DNA of 47,326 nt from Bacteroidales bacterium (lineage in GTDB: Bacteria > Bacteroidota > Bacteroidia > Bacteroidales > UBA12077): NCBI GenBank assembly GCA_013138975.1, contig WTBR01000090.1:1-47326 (forward strand), written 5' to 3'. The position numbers were made by a program, and so were the translations under genes. Of this stretch, positions 26,991 through 35,305 are shown one piece after another. Position 1 is the first letter of the stretch; every line of letters starts with the position of its first letter. A model generated the notes under the pieces. It was not told where the DNA came from and did no database searches. It saw only the letters and a program-made list of their open reading frames with translations.

Positions 26991-27692
26991 ATGAATCGAT
27001 ACATTTTTATTTTAATAATTTTTATTTCAGGATTGTTTATTCAAGGGAACAGGCTCTCTGGAAATCACAATCGTGAATTTTTATATGTAAGTGATACAAG
27101 CTTTTCATCTTGGAAAGAGGAATTATCAAGTTCTTATGGAATTCCTGAACCAGCAATTCAACTGGCATTAAATGGTTATTTTGGTTTGAAAAATATGGAT
27201 TTATTAAAGAATGATACTCTTCTTACTATTATAGATTTTAACCGACCATCATCTGAAAAAAGATTGTTTATTTTAGATTTAAAAAACCAAAGAATAATTA
27301 AAAATACCTTGGTTGCACATGGAATGCGTTCTGGAGTAAATATAGCGGAATCCTTTTCAAATAAGCGTCACTCGAATAAAAGTAGTTTGGGATTATATAT
27401 AACAAACGAAACTTATTTTGGGAAGCATGCTTATTCATTAAGGCTTGATGGAATGAGTTATGGATTAAATGATAATGCTCGCAAAAGAGCCATTGTTGTT
27501 CATGGAGCAGATTATGTAAATGAAGGTTTTATTAGTAAAAATGGTCGAATCGGTCGAAGTTTTGGATGTCCGGCAATAGCAAATGAAGAGTCTGAGGAGA
27601 TAATTAATTTGATAAAAGGGGGTTCTTGTTTGTTTATTTATCACCCTACATTAATTCCTATATCTCAATCTGATCTGGAAAAATTGCCTTAA
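26991..27692 (+). CDS. Secreted murein L,D-transpeptidase family protein (YkuD_2)
   Basis: This 233-residue protein has an N-terminal signal and the YkuD_2 domain. The catalytic region reads AIVVHGADYVNEGF, then RIGRSFGCPAIANEE with Cys193. LVAHGMRSG marks an upstream conserved His. Such proteins are thought to cut or cross-link peptidoglycan through an acyl-enzyme Cys. The last 35 bases overlap the end of the convergent L,D-transpeptidase gene. Confidence 0.87.
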   Translation: MNRYIFILIIFISGLFIQGNRLSGNHNREFLYVSDTSFSSWKEELSSSYGIPEPAIQLALNGYFGLKNMDLLKNDTLLTIIDFNRPSSEKRLFILDLKNQRIIKNTLVAHGMRSGVNIAESFSNKRHSNKSSLGLYITNETYFGKHAYSLRLDGMSYGLNDNARKRAIVVHGADYVNEGFISKNGRIGRSFGCPAIANEESEEIINLIKGGSCLFIYHPTLIPISQSDLEKLP

Positions 27693-29376
27693 TTTCTTGT
27701 TTATCCTTATTATAAATATCCTTAAAAAATATCATATCAGAATTCTGAGCTCCCGAACATGTTATATATTGAACATGTATTTTAATTTTTTTGGAAAGAT
27801 CTATTACGTGACGCTTCTTTTTTGAAATCAGATTTCTAATATTATTTTTATTATTACATTTTTCTGTAAGGTACTGAGCTAATTTTTCTGGATTTTCAAG
27901 GCGAATACAACCATGCGAGAAAGTTCTTTTATTTCTTTTAAAAAGCTTTTTAGATTGAGTGTCGTGTAAGTATACACTATAATCATTTGGGAAAATAAAC
28001 TTCACTTGTCCTAAGGCATTGCTTTGGTTGTTTATTTGTCGTATCCAATATTTATTTCTAAGAGGATCTTGTTCGTTCCAGTCAATAATAGAATCGTCAA
28101 CTCTTTCTTCTGAATTGTTTATAACAAAGAAACCGTTTTTTTTAAGATAAGTTGAGTCTTTTCGAATGCTACGAAGCATTTCATTAGTTACTATGCTTCG
28201 AGGAACTGTCCAGTAAGGATTTGTTATAACTTTTTCTATATTGCTTGTTAAATTTGGAGTAGGTGTTTTTTTGGTTCCTACGATAACATTAAATACTTCT
28301 TTTTCTTTATTAGCTTCTATAAGGTGTAATTTAAACTCTGGAATATTAATAAAAAGATAATTGTCTCCATCATGGTTTAATTTTCTAAGTCTATTTAAAT
28401 TTAAGCATGTTTGAAGATATCTATATTCCAATAATGAAACCAATGATTCATGAGTTAAAATATTTAAAATAGAATCATTAGGTAAGTGGAATTCAGGATT
28501 CAATTTATTAAGTGCATTTGACTTTAGGTTTGTTGAATCAAAGACAAGTGATTCAATTATTCCTGTGTAATATAAGCTTTTTGCCAATAATTTGTCATCA
28601 ATAAATGCAGGTGTAGTGTATTTTACCGAGTAATGAAGATCGATAAAATGAGAAAGGGAATTTAATAAATTGCGGTGATGAACAAGATCTGGCTGAACCG
28701 ATAATATTTCATTTTTTAAATTTGTTTGATTTACTGCATTATTTAAAATCCCAGGTAAGCTGTCAATGTTTGTTAGGAAAGCAAAAGAAGTATCTTTTTC
28801 AACTATACCGTGCTTAAGATAAAACATAAATTTTAATGCTGAGTATGTTGAGGTCAACTCTAGATCCATTCTTTGCTTTAAAAAATCTTTATTATTTATT
28901 AAGTATTTTGTTTCAAAATCTAATTGATGGATTTTCTCTATATTGAAATAATCAAATGGAAAACCAAAATAAGCAGAACTATCTAGCAAATTTAAAAGTG
29001 AGGTAAATGAATGATTCGTTTTATAATTTTGTATCCAGGCAGGCTTGTAATTTCTATTTTTATAAAATTTTATTAATAAACTATTTAACTGACTGTTGAT
29101 ATCTTGTAAGGTGTCAGCTGTAGTATTGATACTTAGAAAATTAATTTGAGTTTTAAGTAAGTCATTTAATTGACTTGATTTAGCTAAAACCAGCTTATTA
29201 TTTATTCTAATGGTTGGGCTTTTATAACTGCTTAATATGATGAAAACTAAAATTATAGAAAAGTATCCAACAATAGTTAAAAAGGATTTCTTACTCTTAT
29301 TTTGAGAAGGAAGATCTAGTTCTAAAATTGTTTCGTCTATATCCATCTTTTGTGGTTTCTTATTTTGTTTACGCAT
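27658..29376 (-). CDS. L,D-transpeptidase of the YcbB/LdtD type
   Basis: This 572-residue protein has a membrane helix at residues 33-50 and a long scaffold region. The YkuD catalytic domain lies near residues 340-500, with FKLHLIEANKEKEVFNVIVG early and the catalytic FSHGCIRLENPEKLA (Cys490). The order is that of LdtD, which forms 3-3 peptidoglycan cross-links; the peptidoglycan-binding domain is not obvious. The C-terminal 50 residues beyond the domain run into the neighbouring gene. Regulation is not visible. Confidence 0.92.
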   Translation of the reverse strand: MRKQNKKPQKMDIDETILELDLPSQNKSKKSFLTIVGYFSIILVFIILSSYKSPTIRINNKLVLAKSSQLNDLLKTQINFLSINTTADTLQDINSQLNSLLIKFYKNRNYKPAWIQNYKTNHSFTSLLNLLDSSAYFGFPFDYFNIEKIHQLDFETKYLINNKDFLKQRMDLELTSTYSALKFMFYLKHGIVEKDTSFAFLTNIDSLPGILNNAVNQTNLKNEILSVQPDLVHHRNLLNSLSHFIDLHYSVKYTTPAFIDDKLLAKSLYYTGIIESLVFDSTNLKSNALNKLNPEFHLPNDSILNILTHESLVSLLEYRYLQTCLNLNRLRKLNHDGDNYLFINIPEFKLHLIEANKEKEVFNVIVGTKKTPTPNLTSNIEKVITNPYWTVPRSIVTNEMLRSIRKDSTYLKKNGFFVINNSEERVDDSIIDWNEQDPLRNKYWIRQINNQSNALGQVKFIFPNDYSVYLHDTQSKKLFKRNKRTFSHGCIRLENPEKLAQYLTEKCNNKNNIRNLISKKKRHVIDLSKKIKIHVQYITCSGAQNSDMIFFKDIYNKDKQEIKAIFPDQIEI

Positions 29377-29810
29377 TTTTTACACAAAAAATATTTTTTT
29401 TAGACGAACAACATGTATATTTTGATGAACAATTCATTTTGTGAGGTGAAAATGCCAAATTCACTTAAGTACATGATAATAAGTTACTTAAAACGTATAT
29501 TTAAGCTTATTATTCTTAAGTATTGGAAAATTAGAGTGTTGAGTTTAGTGAAATGAAATTATAATTTCTAAATACATCAATTTTGAGGAAAAGCATACTG
29601 TAAAATTAAAAACAGAAACCCGGATTACGACTTTCTGTTTATATGAACCATTTGAATGATGAAATTAAATTGAGTTTTGATGTTAATTAAATCATCGCAA
29701 GTATTATACCAAATTTTATATCATTTTAATGACAGATTTTTATTTCAAATGTTGTGTGAAATATCTTTTAACTTTTTTAAATTTGATAGAATCCTTATAA
29801 TCTTATAATT
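29377..29810. other. 434-bp intergenic region with a nested inverted repeat and a promoter
   Basis: No gene is visible. ACTTAAG, then ATAATAAG, then CTTATTAT and CTTAAGT form a nested hairpin at about 29463-29530. TTATACCAA (29704-29712) resembles one end of the ATACCAATT elements but has no partner. The promoter of the serine hydrolase lies at the 3' end. Confidence 0.5.
29752..29785 (+). promoter_or_regulatory. Predicted Bacteroidota promoter of the serine hydrolase gene
   Basis: TTG (29752-29754), a 23-base spacer and TAAATTTG (29778-29785) match the -33/-7 pattern. The ATG at 29811 is 25 bases downstream. Confidence 0.55.
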
Positions 29811-31094
29811 ATGAATAAAAATATTTATCGATTATTGATAATTCTGTTAATATCCTTGCTTTTTGGTCAATGTTCAATTTCATATAAGGTAAAAAAACAT
29901 CCCGAAAGGGTAATTCATGGATATGTAGCTCCCGGATTTGAAGAGGTGAAAGAAGAGTTCATCAGGAATTATATGTGTAGAAAAGAGAATGGTTCAGCAG
30001 TAGCAATTTATTATAAAGGAGAAAAAGTTGTAGATCTTTGGGGTGGATATAGAGATGTTTTAACAAAATCAAAATGGGAAGAGGACACAAAAGTAATTGT
30101 ATTTTCAACTACAAAAGGTTTGGCTGCATTATGTCTTGCAATGGCTCATTCAAATGGATGGCTTGATTATGAAGAAAAGGTTTCAACTTATTGGCCTGAA
30201 TTTGCTCAAAATGGAAAAGAAAGTATTACGGTTCGTCAGTTGTTGGCACATGAGGCTGGTTTATGCCTGGTAGATGAAGTTTTTGAAATTAATGATCTTG
30301 CAAATTTTGATTTTATAGCAGAATTAATGGCTCGGCAAAAAACGCTTTGGAAACCTGGTGAAATGCATGGATATCATCTGTCAACAATGGGAATGTATAT
30401 GAATGAACTTATGCGCCGTGTTGATCCAAAAGGAAGGAGTATTGGCGTTTTTTTTGAAGAAGAACTTGCTAAACCACTTGATCTGGATTTCTACATTGGA
30501 TTACCTGATACAATTCTGGAAGAAGAATTAGCAAAAGTATATTATCCATCGATTGGACAATTTATTATAAATATGAATAAAATGCCTGAGAAAATGAGAA
30601 GGGATTTCAGGAATAAAAAATCCATTTTATATCAATCCTTTAAGATTCCTGAGAAATTTAGTCCGAATAATCGTTCAACTCAAAGAGTTGAAATGCCTTC
30701 GGGAAATGGAATAGGCGATGCGCGATCAATAGCAAAAGTATATAGTGTTTTCGCACTAGGAGCCAAAGAACTTGATGTGAAAGAGGAAACAATTTATCTT
30801 TTATCACAACCAGCATCTATTCCTAAAAATGGAGCTTTTGACATTGTTATGGGCTTGGATACTTATTTTTCTTATGGATTCTTAAAACCAGGCCCTGATT
30901 TATTGTATGGTAATAATCAGCAAGTGTATGGCACTCCTGGAGCTGGTGGATCTTATGGCTTTGCCGATCCGGAAAAAGAGATAGGTTATGCGTATGTTAT
31001 GTCAAAAATGGGGCTTTATCTTGTTAATGATCCAAGGGAAGTAGCTTTACGTGATGCTATGTATCGTTGTGTGGAAAGAATCGAATCGAAATAA
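29811..31094 (+). CDS. Serine hydrolase lipoprotein, beta-lactamase (EstB-like) family
   Basis: This 427-residue lipoprotein has its lipid Cys in LLFGQC. The class C beta-lactamase/esterase fold is shown by Ser99-Thr-Thr-Lys102 (FSTTKGLAAL), the Tyr motif in HGYHLSTMGMY, and the C-terminal YGTPGAGGSYGFADPE in place of KTG. The close set STTK with GYH favours EstB-type esterases over true beta-lactamases. Carboxylesterase, peptidase or beta-lactamase activity cannot be told apart from sequence. It stands 150 bp upstream of the AraC-family gene. Confidence 0.9.
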   Translation: MNKNIYRLLIILLISLLFGQCSISYKVKKHPERVIHGYVAPGFEEVKEEFIRNYMCRKENGSAVAIYYKGEKVVDLWGGYRDVLTKSKWEEDTKVIVFSTTKGLAALCLAMAHSNGWLDYEEKVSTYWPEFAQNGKESITVRQLLAHEAGLCLVDEVFEINDLANFDFIAELMARQKTLWKPGEMHGYHLSTMGMYMNELMRRVDPKGRSIGVFFEEELAKPLDLDFYIGLPDTILEEELAKVYYPSIGQFIINMNKMPEKMRRDFRNKKSILYQSFKIPEKFSPNNRSTQRVEMPSGNGIGDARSIAKVYSVFALGAKELDVKEETIYLLSQPASIPKNGAFDIVMGLDTYFSYGFLKPGPDLLYGNNQQVYGTPGAGGSYGFADPEKEIGYAYVMSKMGLYLVNDPREVALRDAMYRCVERIESK

Positions 31095-31108
31095 TTCATT
31101 AAAATAAT

Positions 31109-31129
31109 GTCGGAATAGTATTTATGGAC
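31109..31129. promoter_or_regulatory. Candidate operator site 1, upstream of the AraC-family gene
   Basis: GTCGGAATAG then TTTATGGAC ending in GTTT resembles sites 2 and 3 (GTCC-N14-GGAC). This copy is one base shorter and has GTCG in the left half. It lies 114 bases before the ATG at 31244 and 15 bases after the hydrolase stop. Confidence 0.45.
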
Positions 31130-31243
31130 GTTTATGTAATATTTAAGGGTATTTGTAAATAAACATACATATATGGTAATTTTTAGATATATATTTACTG
31201 GGTTCAGAATAAATATTTGGGAAGATTATTTGATTTTTTTTTA

Positions 31244-32362
31244 ATGGATAATATAAATATTGTAGAATTTTTAATAATTATTGGCGGCGCACAAGGTGTT
31301 GTGTTTGCTATATTGTTGTTAATTAGAAGTTTAAAACAAAATTTTTTTCAAAATTTATGGTTATCTGTATTTATTTATCTTTTTTCAATAGTTGTAATCA
31401 AGGGTTGGTATATTGGTTCTGGTTTTTATTTGAAGTTCCCAGAGTTTTTATTTCTACCAGCTTATTTTTCATGGGCTATAGGGCCGAGTTTTTATTTCTA
31501 CGTGGTTTTCTTAATAAAAAGGAATTATTCTTTTAGATTAAAACACTTATTACATTTTATACCTTTTGTTTTTCAATTAGCCTATCAATTAATAATTTTT
31601 GTAAAACCTGTAAGTGAAAAATTAGATTATTTCCATAGTGATTATCTATTTTTAATTTTACCAATCGAGGATATTATAGGAATCATTTCTTTAACAATCT
31701 ATTATACAATATCATTTAAAATTCTGAAAAAATATCAATCTTCAATAATAAAAAATTATACTGATGTTAGAAAGATGCTTTACAAATGGATTAATCATTT
31801 TGTAATAGCTTCATATATAATGCTTGTTGGATGGGCTTTAACTTTTGTGATTGATTTTCTGCTGTTTGATTATAATAAAAGTTATAGTTTTTATTATCCT
31901 ATTTATTTAACAATGATATTTATTTTATATTGGATAATATATCGTGGGTTCATAAGTACAACTAGAATACAACCTGAATCGCAAAGTATTGAAGGAACAA
32001 ATTTTATACTTCCTGAAATAGACATCAAAAAATGTTTGCTTAAATTGGATGTAGCAATGAAAAGGGACAAACTTTATTTAAAACCCAAGCTATCATTAAA
32101 TGAATTAGCAGAAAACATAGATATTAATCCAAAGTACCTTTCTCAGATAATAAATAAAAATTTTAATAAGAGTTATTCCGAATACATAAATACATATCGC
32201 ATTGAATATGCGAAAAAGGAGTTATTGTCAATAAAGAATACAAACTTTACAATTTCGGCAATAAGTGAAAATTGTGGATTTAATTCAAAATCTACTTTTA
32301 ACGAAACTTTTAAAAAGTTAACTAATCAAACACCTTCACAGTTCATGAAAAGTAAAACATAA
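31244..32362 (+). CDS. Membrane-bound AraC-family transcriptional regulator
   Basis: From the ATG at 31244 the protein has 372 residues. About 240 residues form roughly seven hydrophobic helices (for example FLIIIGGAQGVVFAILLLI and IEDIIGIISLTIYYTISF). A C-terminal AraC/XylS domain follows with two helix-turn-helices (LSLNELAENIDINPKYLSQI and FTISAISENCGFNSKSTFNETF). The frame is open back to a TTG at 31217, but ATG 31244 is preferred because it starts right at the first helix. The membrane domain probably senses a signal. The shared motif upstream of this gene and two downstream operons suggests they are its targets. Confidence 0.88.
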   Translation: MDNINIVEFLIIIGGAQGVVFAILLLIRSLKQNFFQNLWLSVFIYLFSIVVIKGWYIGSGFYLKFPEFLFLPAYFSWAIGPSFYFYVVFLIKRNYSFRLKHLLHFIPFVFQLAYQLIIFVKPVSEKLDYFHSDYLFLILPIEDIIGIISLTIYYTISFKILKKYQSSIIKNYTDVRKMLYKWINHFVIASYIMLVGWALTFVIDFLLFDYNKSYSFYYPIYLTMIFILYWIIYRGFISTTRIQPESQSIEGTNFILPEIDIKKCLLKLDVAMKRDKLYLKPKLSLNELAENIDINPKYLSQIINKNFNKSYSEYINTYRIEYAKKELLSIKNTNFTISAISENCGFNSKSTFNETFKKLTNQTPSQFMKSKT

Positions 32363-32667
32363 CTCTTGTATATTTAATTAAAATGTTGATGCTTTTCGTT
32401 TTTACTTCTTATAAAATAGAACAAAAATAATTACAGATAAATATCTGATATTATTCAATATTTAAAGAAATAAAGATGTTTAAATATGGAGTAATATGTC
32501 CGAGTTCATCAATCTGGACGTTTGTATTTTTCATTAAACCATGTGTTTACGTTAAAATGTGCATTTTTTTATTTTAATAGTTAAAATTTGAGAAACATGT
32601 AGTTCATGTAAGGCGTAAATTTAACCGATTTATAAAATTCTAACACTCTAACAAAATAAAGTTTATA
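32363..32667. other. Leader region of operon 1 of the FISUMP cluster
   Basis: The 305-bp gap contains operator site 2 at 32498-32519. A conserved block GATGTTTAAATATxGAGTAATA stands just before it. Further on, GGCGTAAAT and a TATAAAA...ACACTC stretch are shared with the leader of operon 2 (38450-38641). No gene is visible. TTAAAATTTG near 32581-32590 is close to a -7 box but has one extra base. Confidence 0.6.
32498..32519. promoter_or_regulatory. Candidate operator site 2
   Basis: GTCC (32498-32501) and GGAC (32516-32519) form an inverted pair with 14 bases between, followed by GTTT. It begins 170 bases before the ATG of the first gene of operon 1. Upstream and downstream flanks match site 3 closely. 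Confidence 0.6.
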
Positions 32668-33327
32668 ATGAGAAAAATTGTATTATCCCTTGCAGGATTA
32701 TTGGTAGTTTCATTTGTGTATGGTCAGATATATTCAAGAGAAACCACGCCAACAAAATCCTTATTTGGGGACTCCTTTGAATATTTGATTCATCCCTCGT
32801 TTATTTATTCAATGCAAAGCACTTCATTTTACGATAGCGAATTTTTTAATGAGCTAAATAACGGTAAGTTAGATAGACGGTATAGTGATGAGTATTTGTT
32901 GCGGTGGACAATTTATCCGGTAATCCTGGATTTTGGACTTAGTTCTTCGCGATTTACAAATAAAGATTCTGCTTTCGCACTTTCAGGTCTAAATTACAGT
33001 GGTTCTTTATGTCTGCCGTATAGTATTGAATTCTCAAAATATATCACCCCTTATATCGGTATTGGGCATCAAACTTACTTTAAATATAATTCGGCATCAA
33101 CATATTGGAAAGCAGGAGTAATGATTAATATAATTAGAGGTAGTCATAACGAAGGTTTATTCATTATAAACGCTGAATACAAACAAAGCTTAAATGTGAG
33201 TGGGGCACATGGATTTAATCAGTTTTCTGTAGGAATTGGCATTCGGGGGGATGCCCTATATTATACTTTGGGAGGAATTGGTATCGGCATTTATAAAGCT
33301 GGAGCATGGCTCTTTGGATATTATTAA
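32668..33327 (+). CDS. Secreted protein of unknown function, first gene of FISUMP operon 1
   Basis: This 219-residue protein has a signal peptide (MRKIVLSLAGLLVVSFVYGQ). The mature part is rich in aromatic and glycine residues in short alternating strands (YITPYIGIGHQTYFKY, FNQFSVGIGIRGDALYYTL) and ends GIGIYKAGAWLFGYY, which suits a small outer-membrane barrel or beta-rich periplasmic protein. No family was recognised. It is the first of three genes on one strand, 47 bp before the next, and is the gene nearest operator site 2. Confidence 0.75.
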   Translation: MRKIVLSLAGLLVVSFVYGQIYSRETTPTKSLFGDSFEYLIHPSFIYSMQSTSFYDSEFFNELNNGKLDRRYSDEYLLRWTIYPVILDFGLSSSRFTNKDSAFALSGLNYSGSLCLPYSIEFSKYITPYIGIGHQTYFKYNSASTYWKAGVMINIIRGSHNEGLFIINAEYKQSLNVSGAHGFNQFSVGIGIRGDALYYTLGGIGIGIYKAGAWLFGYY

Positions 33328-33374
33328 AAGCTAAGCAGTAATAATTTTTTAACCATTTATCATTCACATTTTAT

Positions 33375-35279
33375 ATGAAATATTTTATACTCGCTTGTAG
33401 CATTCTTTTTCTGGGATCCTGCAATACAATGAAACCAATTTACAAAGACATTTCAATTCCGGATCATAATAGCCGCTCTACAGTATCAGGGGCAGGATAT
33501 ATAAAAAAAAGTAATACACTTGGTATAACTTTTCAAGTTGCTGGTCCAATTGCAGGAGCATATTTAGGCTATAAATCAGATTTAATTGTAAAACAAAACG
33601 AAGATACAAAAAAAGCAATTCCTTTAGCTAATGCCGCTATAGGAGCAGTGGTTGGTTATTCCATTCCTTTTATGATGAATATGATAGGTGGGAAAAATAA
33701 AAAATCAGATGCTATTGATAGGGAAAAATGGGTGAGAAAAAAATTCCCCGGATATTTAATACTAGACCAAACGTCAATATTAAAATTTAGTATAATTCCC
33801 AAAAGTATTGAGAATCAATTTCTGGTTAAGAATATTCAGGATGTAAGAGATTTTGTGTATTTATTTTCAAGAAGTAAATACAGCGATAATATTGCCATGC
33901 AAGCAATTGAAGTATTGCCACGTTATGATTTGCCGGAGATTATTGAAACTATCAAAAACCCATTGTATGTAAAGAATGCTAAAGTTAAATATTACAACTT
34001 ATCAAACACAACTGCTGAATTAAAGAATGCTATATCACGATATCCTGAAGCTAGGGATGGTTTGGAAAAGTGTAAAATGATAAATAGACTAACTCCAACA
34101 GGCTCTCAGGAAGAATTAATTTATCTGACTCAGGAATTTTCAGGAAATCCTTGTATTGGTGGAGCTTACAATCGGATAATATCAAATATAGAAACTTTAG
34201 ATGATTGTTTGGTAATTAATGAGAAATTGCAATTAAGTGATTTAGAGGATAAAGGTATTGAAGAACTGTTTTTGCAGAAGTCATTTGAATTAGCAAAAAA
34301 TACAAGTCATTATCTTAAACTAAAGCAATCATTTCCCAGTTATAGCCATGAAATCGGAGAAGCAGCTGTTTCTAAGTTTAATTTACTTGGCGAGTTAAAA
34401 ACAATCTCTAACGAATTTCCAAGCGTTAAATTATCTGCAGAATACAAAGCCGTAAATAGCTTGGATACATACGAGGATAAATTAGAATTTCTTACGTTAT
34501 TTAAAACAAGCAAATACTATGCTGAAGTAACGAGAAAAGTGGAGAAAGAAAAAGAACTAAGAACATGGCTAAATGAAATTGCTAATAGCTATGCTGAGGA
34601 ACAGATGAAAAGCATTTCATTGGCAACGGGTATAAACTCTGTTGGATATGTAGAAAGCTATAGACGAGAGAGGGGCTATGTAATAGTAGAGATTAAGGCC
34701 GTCTGGGATGCGAAACTTACCTCAAATAGTAGTGCAGCTTGGGGAACATTCGTTGGCATGGATGAGGAAACTATTTTAAGTATGGGGAAACCAGTAAAGC
34801 CAGAAGTGGTTGCCTATTTTAAAATTAATTCTGACACTAAAACCAAAATAAGTGAAGAATATGATGAAGTTGCAAAGGAGTGTATAAATGGATTGAAAAA
34901 TAGGTATATAGCTAAAGCTAGTTTGAAAGTTGTTAATCATCTAGCGGTCAAATACGTAGAATGGGCGGTCAAAGAGGGACTTTTTGACGAGCAATATGAT
35001 TCCTATTCAGATGAAACCGAGCCTTCCAATTCTAATTATACACAAGAAAATAACAGTTCAAACAATATTTCGGTAAAGAAGGTTGAATATATTGGTAAAG
35101 AAAAAAATACACTAGGTCCAGATGAAGATAAATATTTAGTTCATATGTCAAATGGTAGCAAAGTGTACATCAATAAATTAGATGGTGGCAGTTGGCATTT
35201 TAATAATGGTTGGAACGAAAAAAATAGAGGTAATAGGTTTTATAATTCTCAAGAGGATATTATTAATGCGATTAAATAA
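33375..35279 (+). CDS. Large lipoprotein of unknown function, glycine-zipper and helical
   Basis: This 634-residue lipoprotein has its lipid Cys in LFLGSC. Residues 45-105 hold two glycine-rich hydrophobic stretches (FQVAGPIAGAYLGYKS and ANAAIGAVVGYSIPFMM), reminiscent of glycine-zipper proteins that insert in membranes. Residues 150-400 are helical and repeat-like, without a recognised repeat family. Residues 400-530 look like a mixed alpha/beta domain, and after an Asn/Ser-rich linker a short C-terminal domain (GSKVYINKLDGGSWHFNN) may bind a ligand. No catalytic motif was recognised. It is the second gene of operon 1. Confidence 0.75.
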   Translation: MKYFILACSILFLGSCNTMKPIYKDISIPDHNSRSTVSGAGYIKKSNTLGITFQVAGPIAGAYLGYKSDLIVKQNEDTKKAIPLANAAIGAVVGYSIPFMMNMIGGKNKKSDAIDREKWVRKKFPGYLILDQTSILKFSIIPKSIENQFLVKNIQDVRDFVYLFSRSKYSDNIAMQAIEVLPRYDLPEIIETIKNPLYVKNAKVKYYNLSNTTAELKNAISRYPEARDGLEKCKMINRLTPTGSQEELIYLTQEFSGNPCIGGAYNRIISNIETLDDCLVINEKLQLSDLEDKGIEELFLQKSFELAKNTSHYLKLKQSFPSYSHEIGEAAVSKFNLLGELKTISNEFPSVKLSAEYKAVNSLDTYEDKLEFLTLFKTSKYYAEVTRKVEKEKELRTWLNEIANSYAEEQMKSISLATGINSVGYVESYRRERGYVIVEIKAVWDAKLTSNSSAAWGTFVGMDEETILSMGKPVKPEVVAYFKINSDTKTKISEEYDEVAKECINGLKNRYIAKASLKVVNHLAVKYVEWAVKEGLFDEQYDSYSDETEPSNSNYTQENNSSNNISVKKVEYIGKEKNTLGPDEDKYLVHMSNGSKVYINKLDGGSWHFNNGWNEKNRGNRFYNSQEDIINAIK

Positions 35280-35305
35280 ATATAAAAAATTAAACTGAAA
35301 ATAGA

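Noticed and set aside
31217..31243. TTG start for the AraC-family regulator
   Set aside because: The frame is open back to a TTG at 31217, but it adds nine residues with no feature; the ATG at 31244 begins directly at the first membrane helix.
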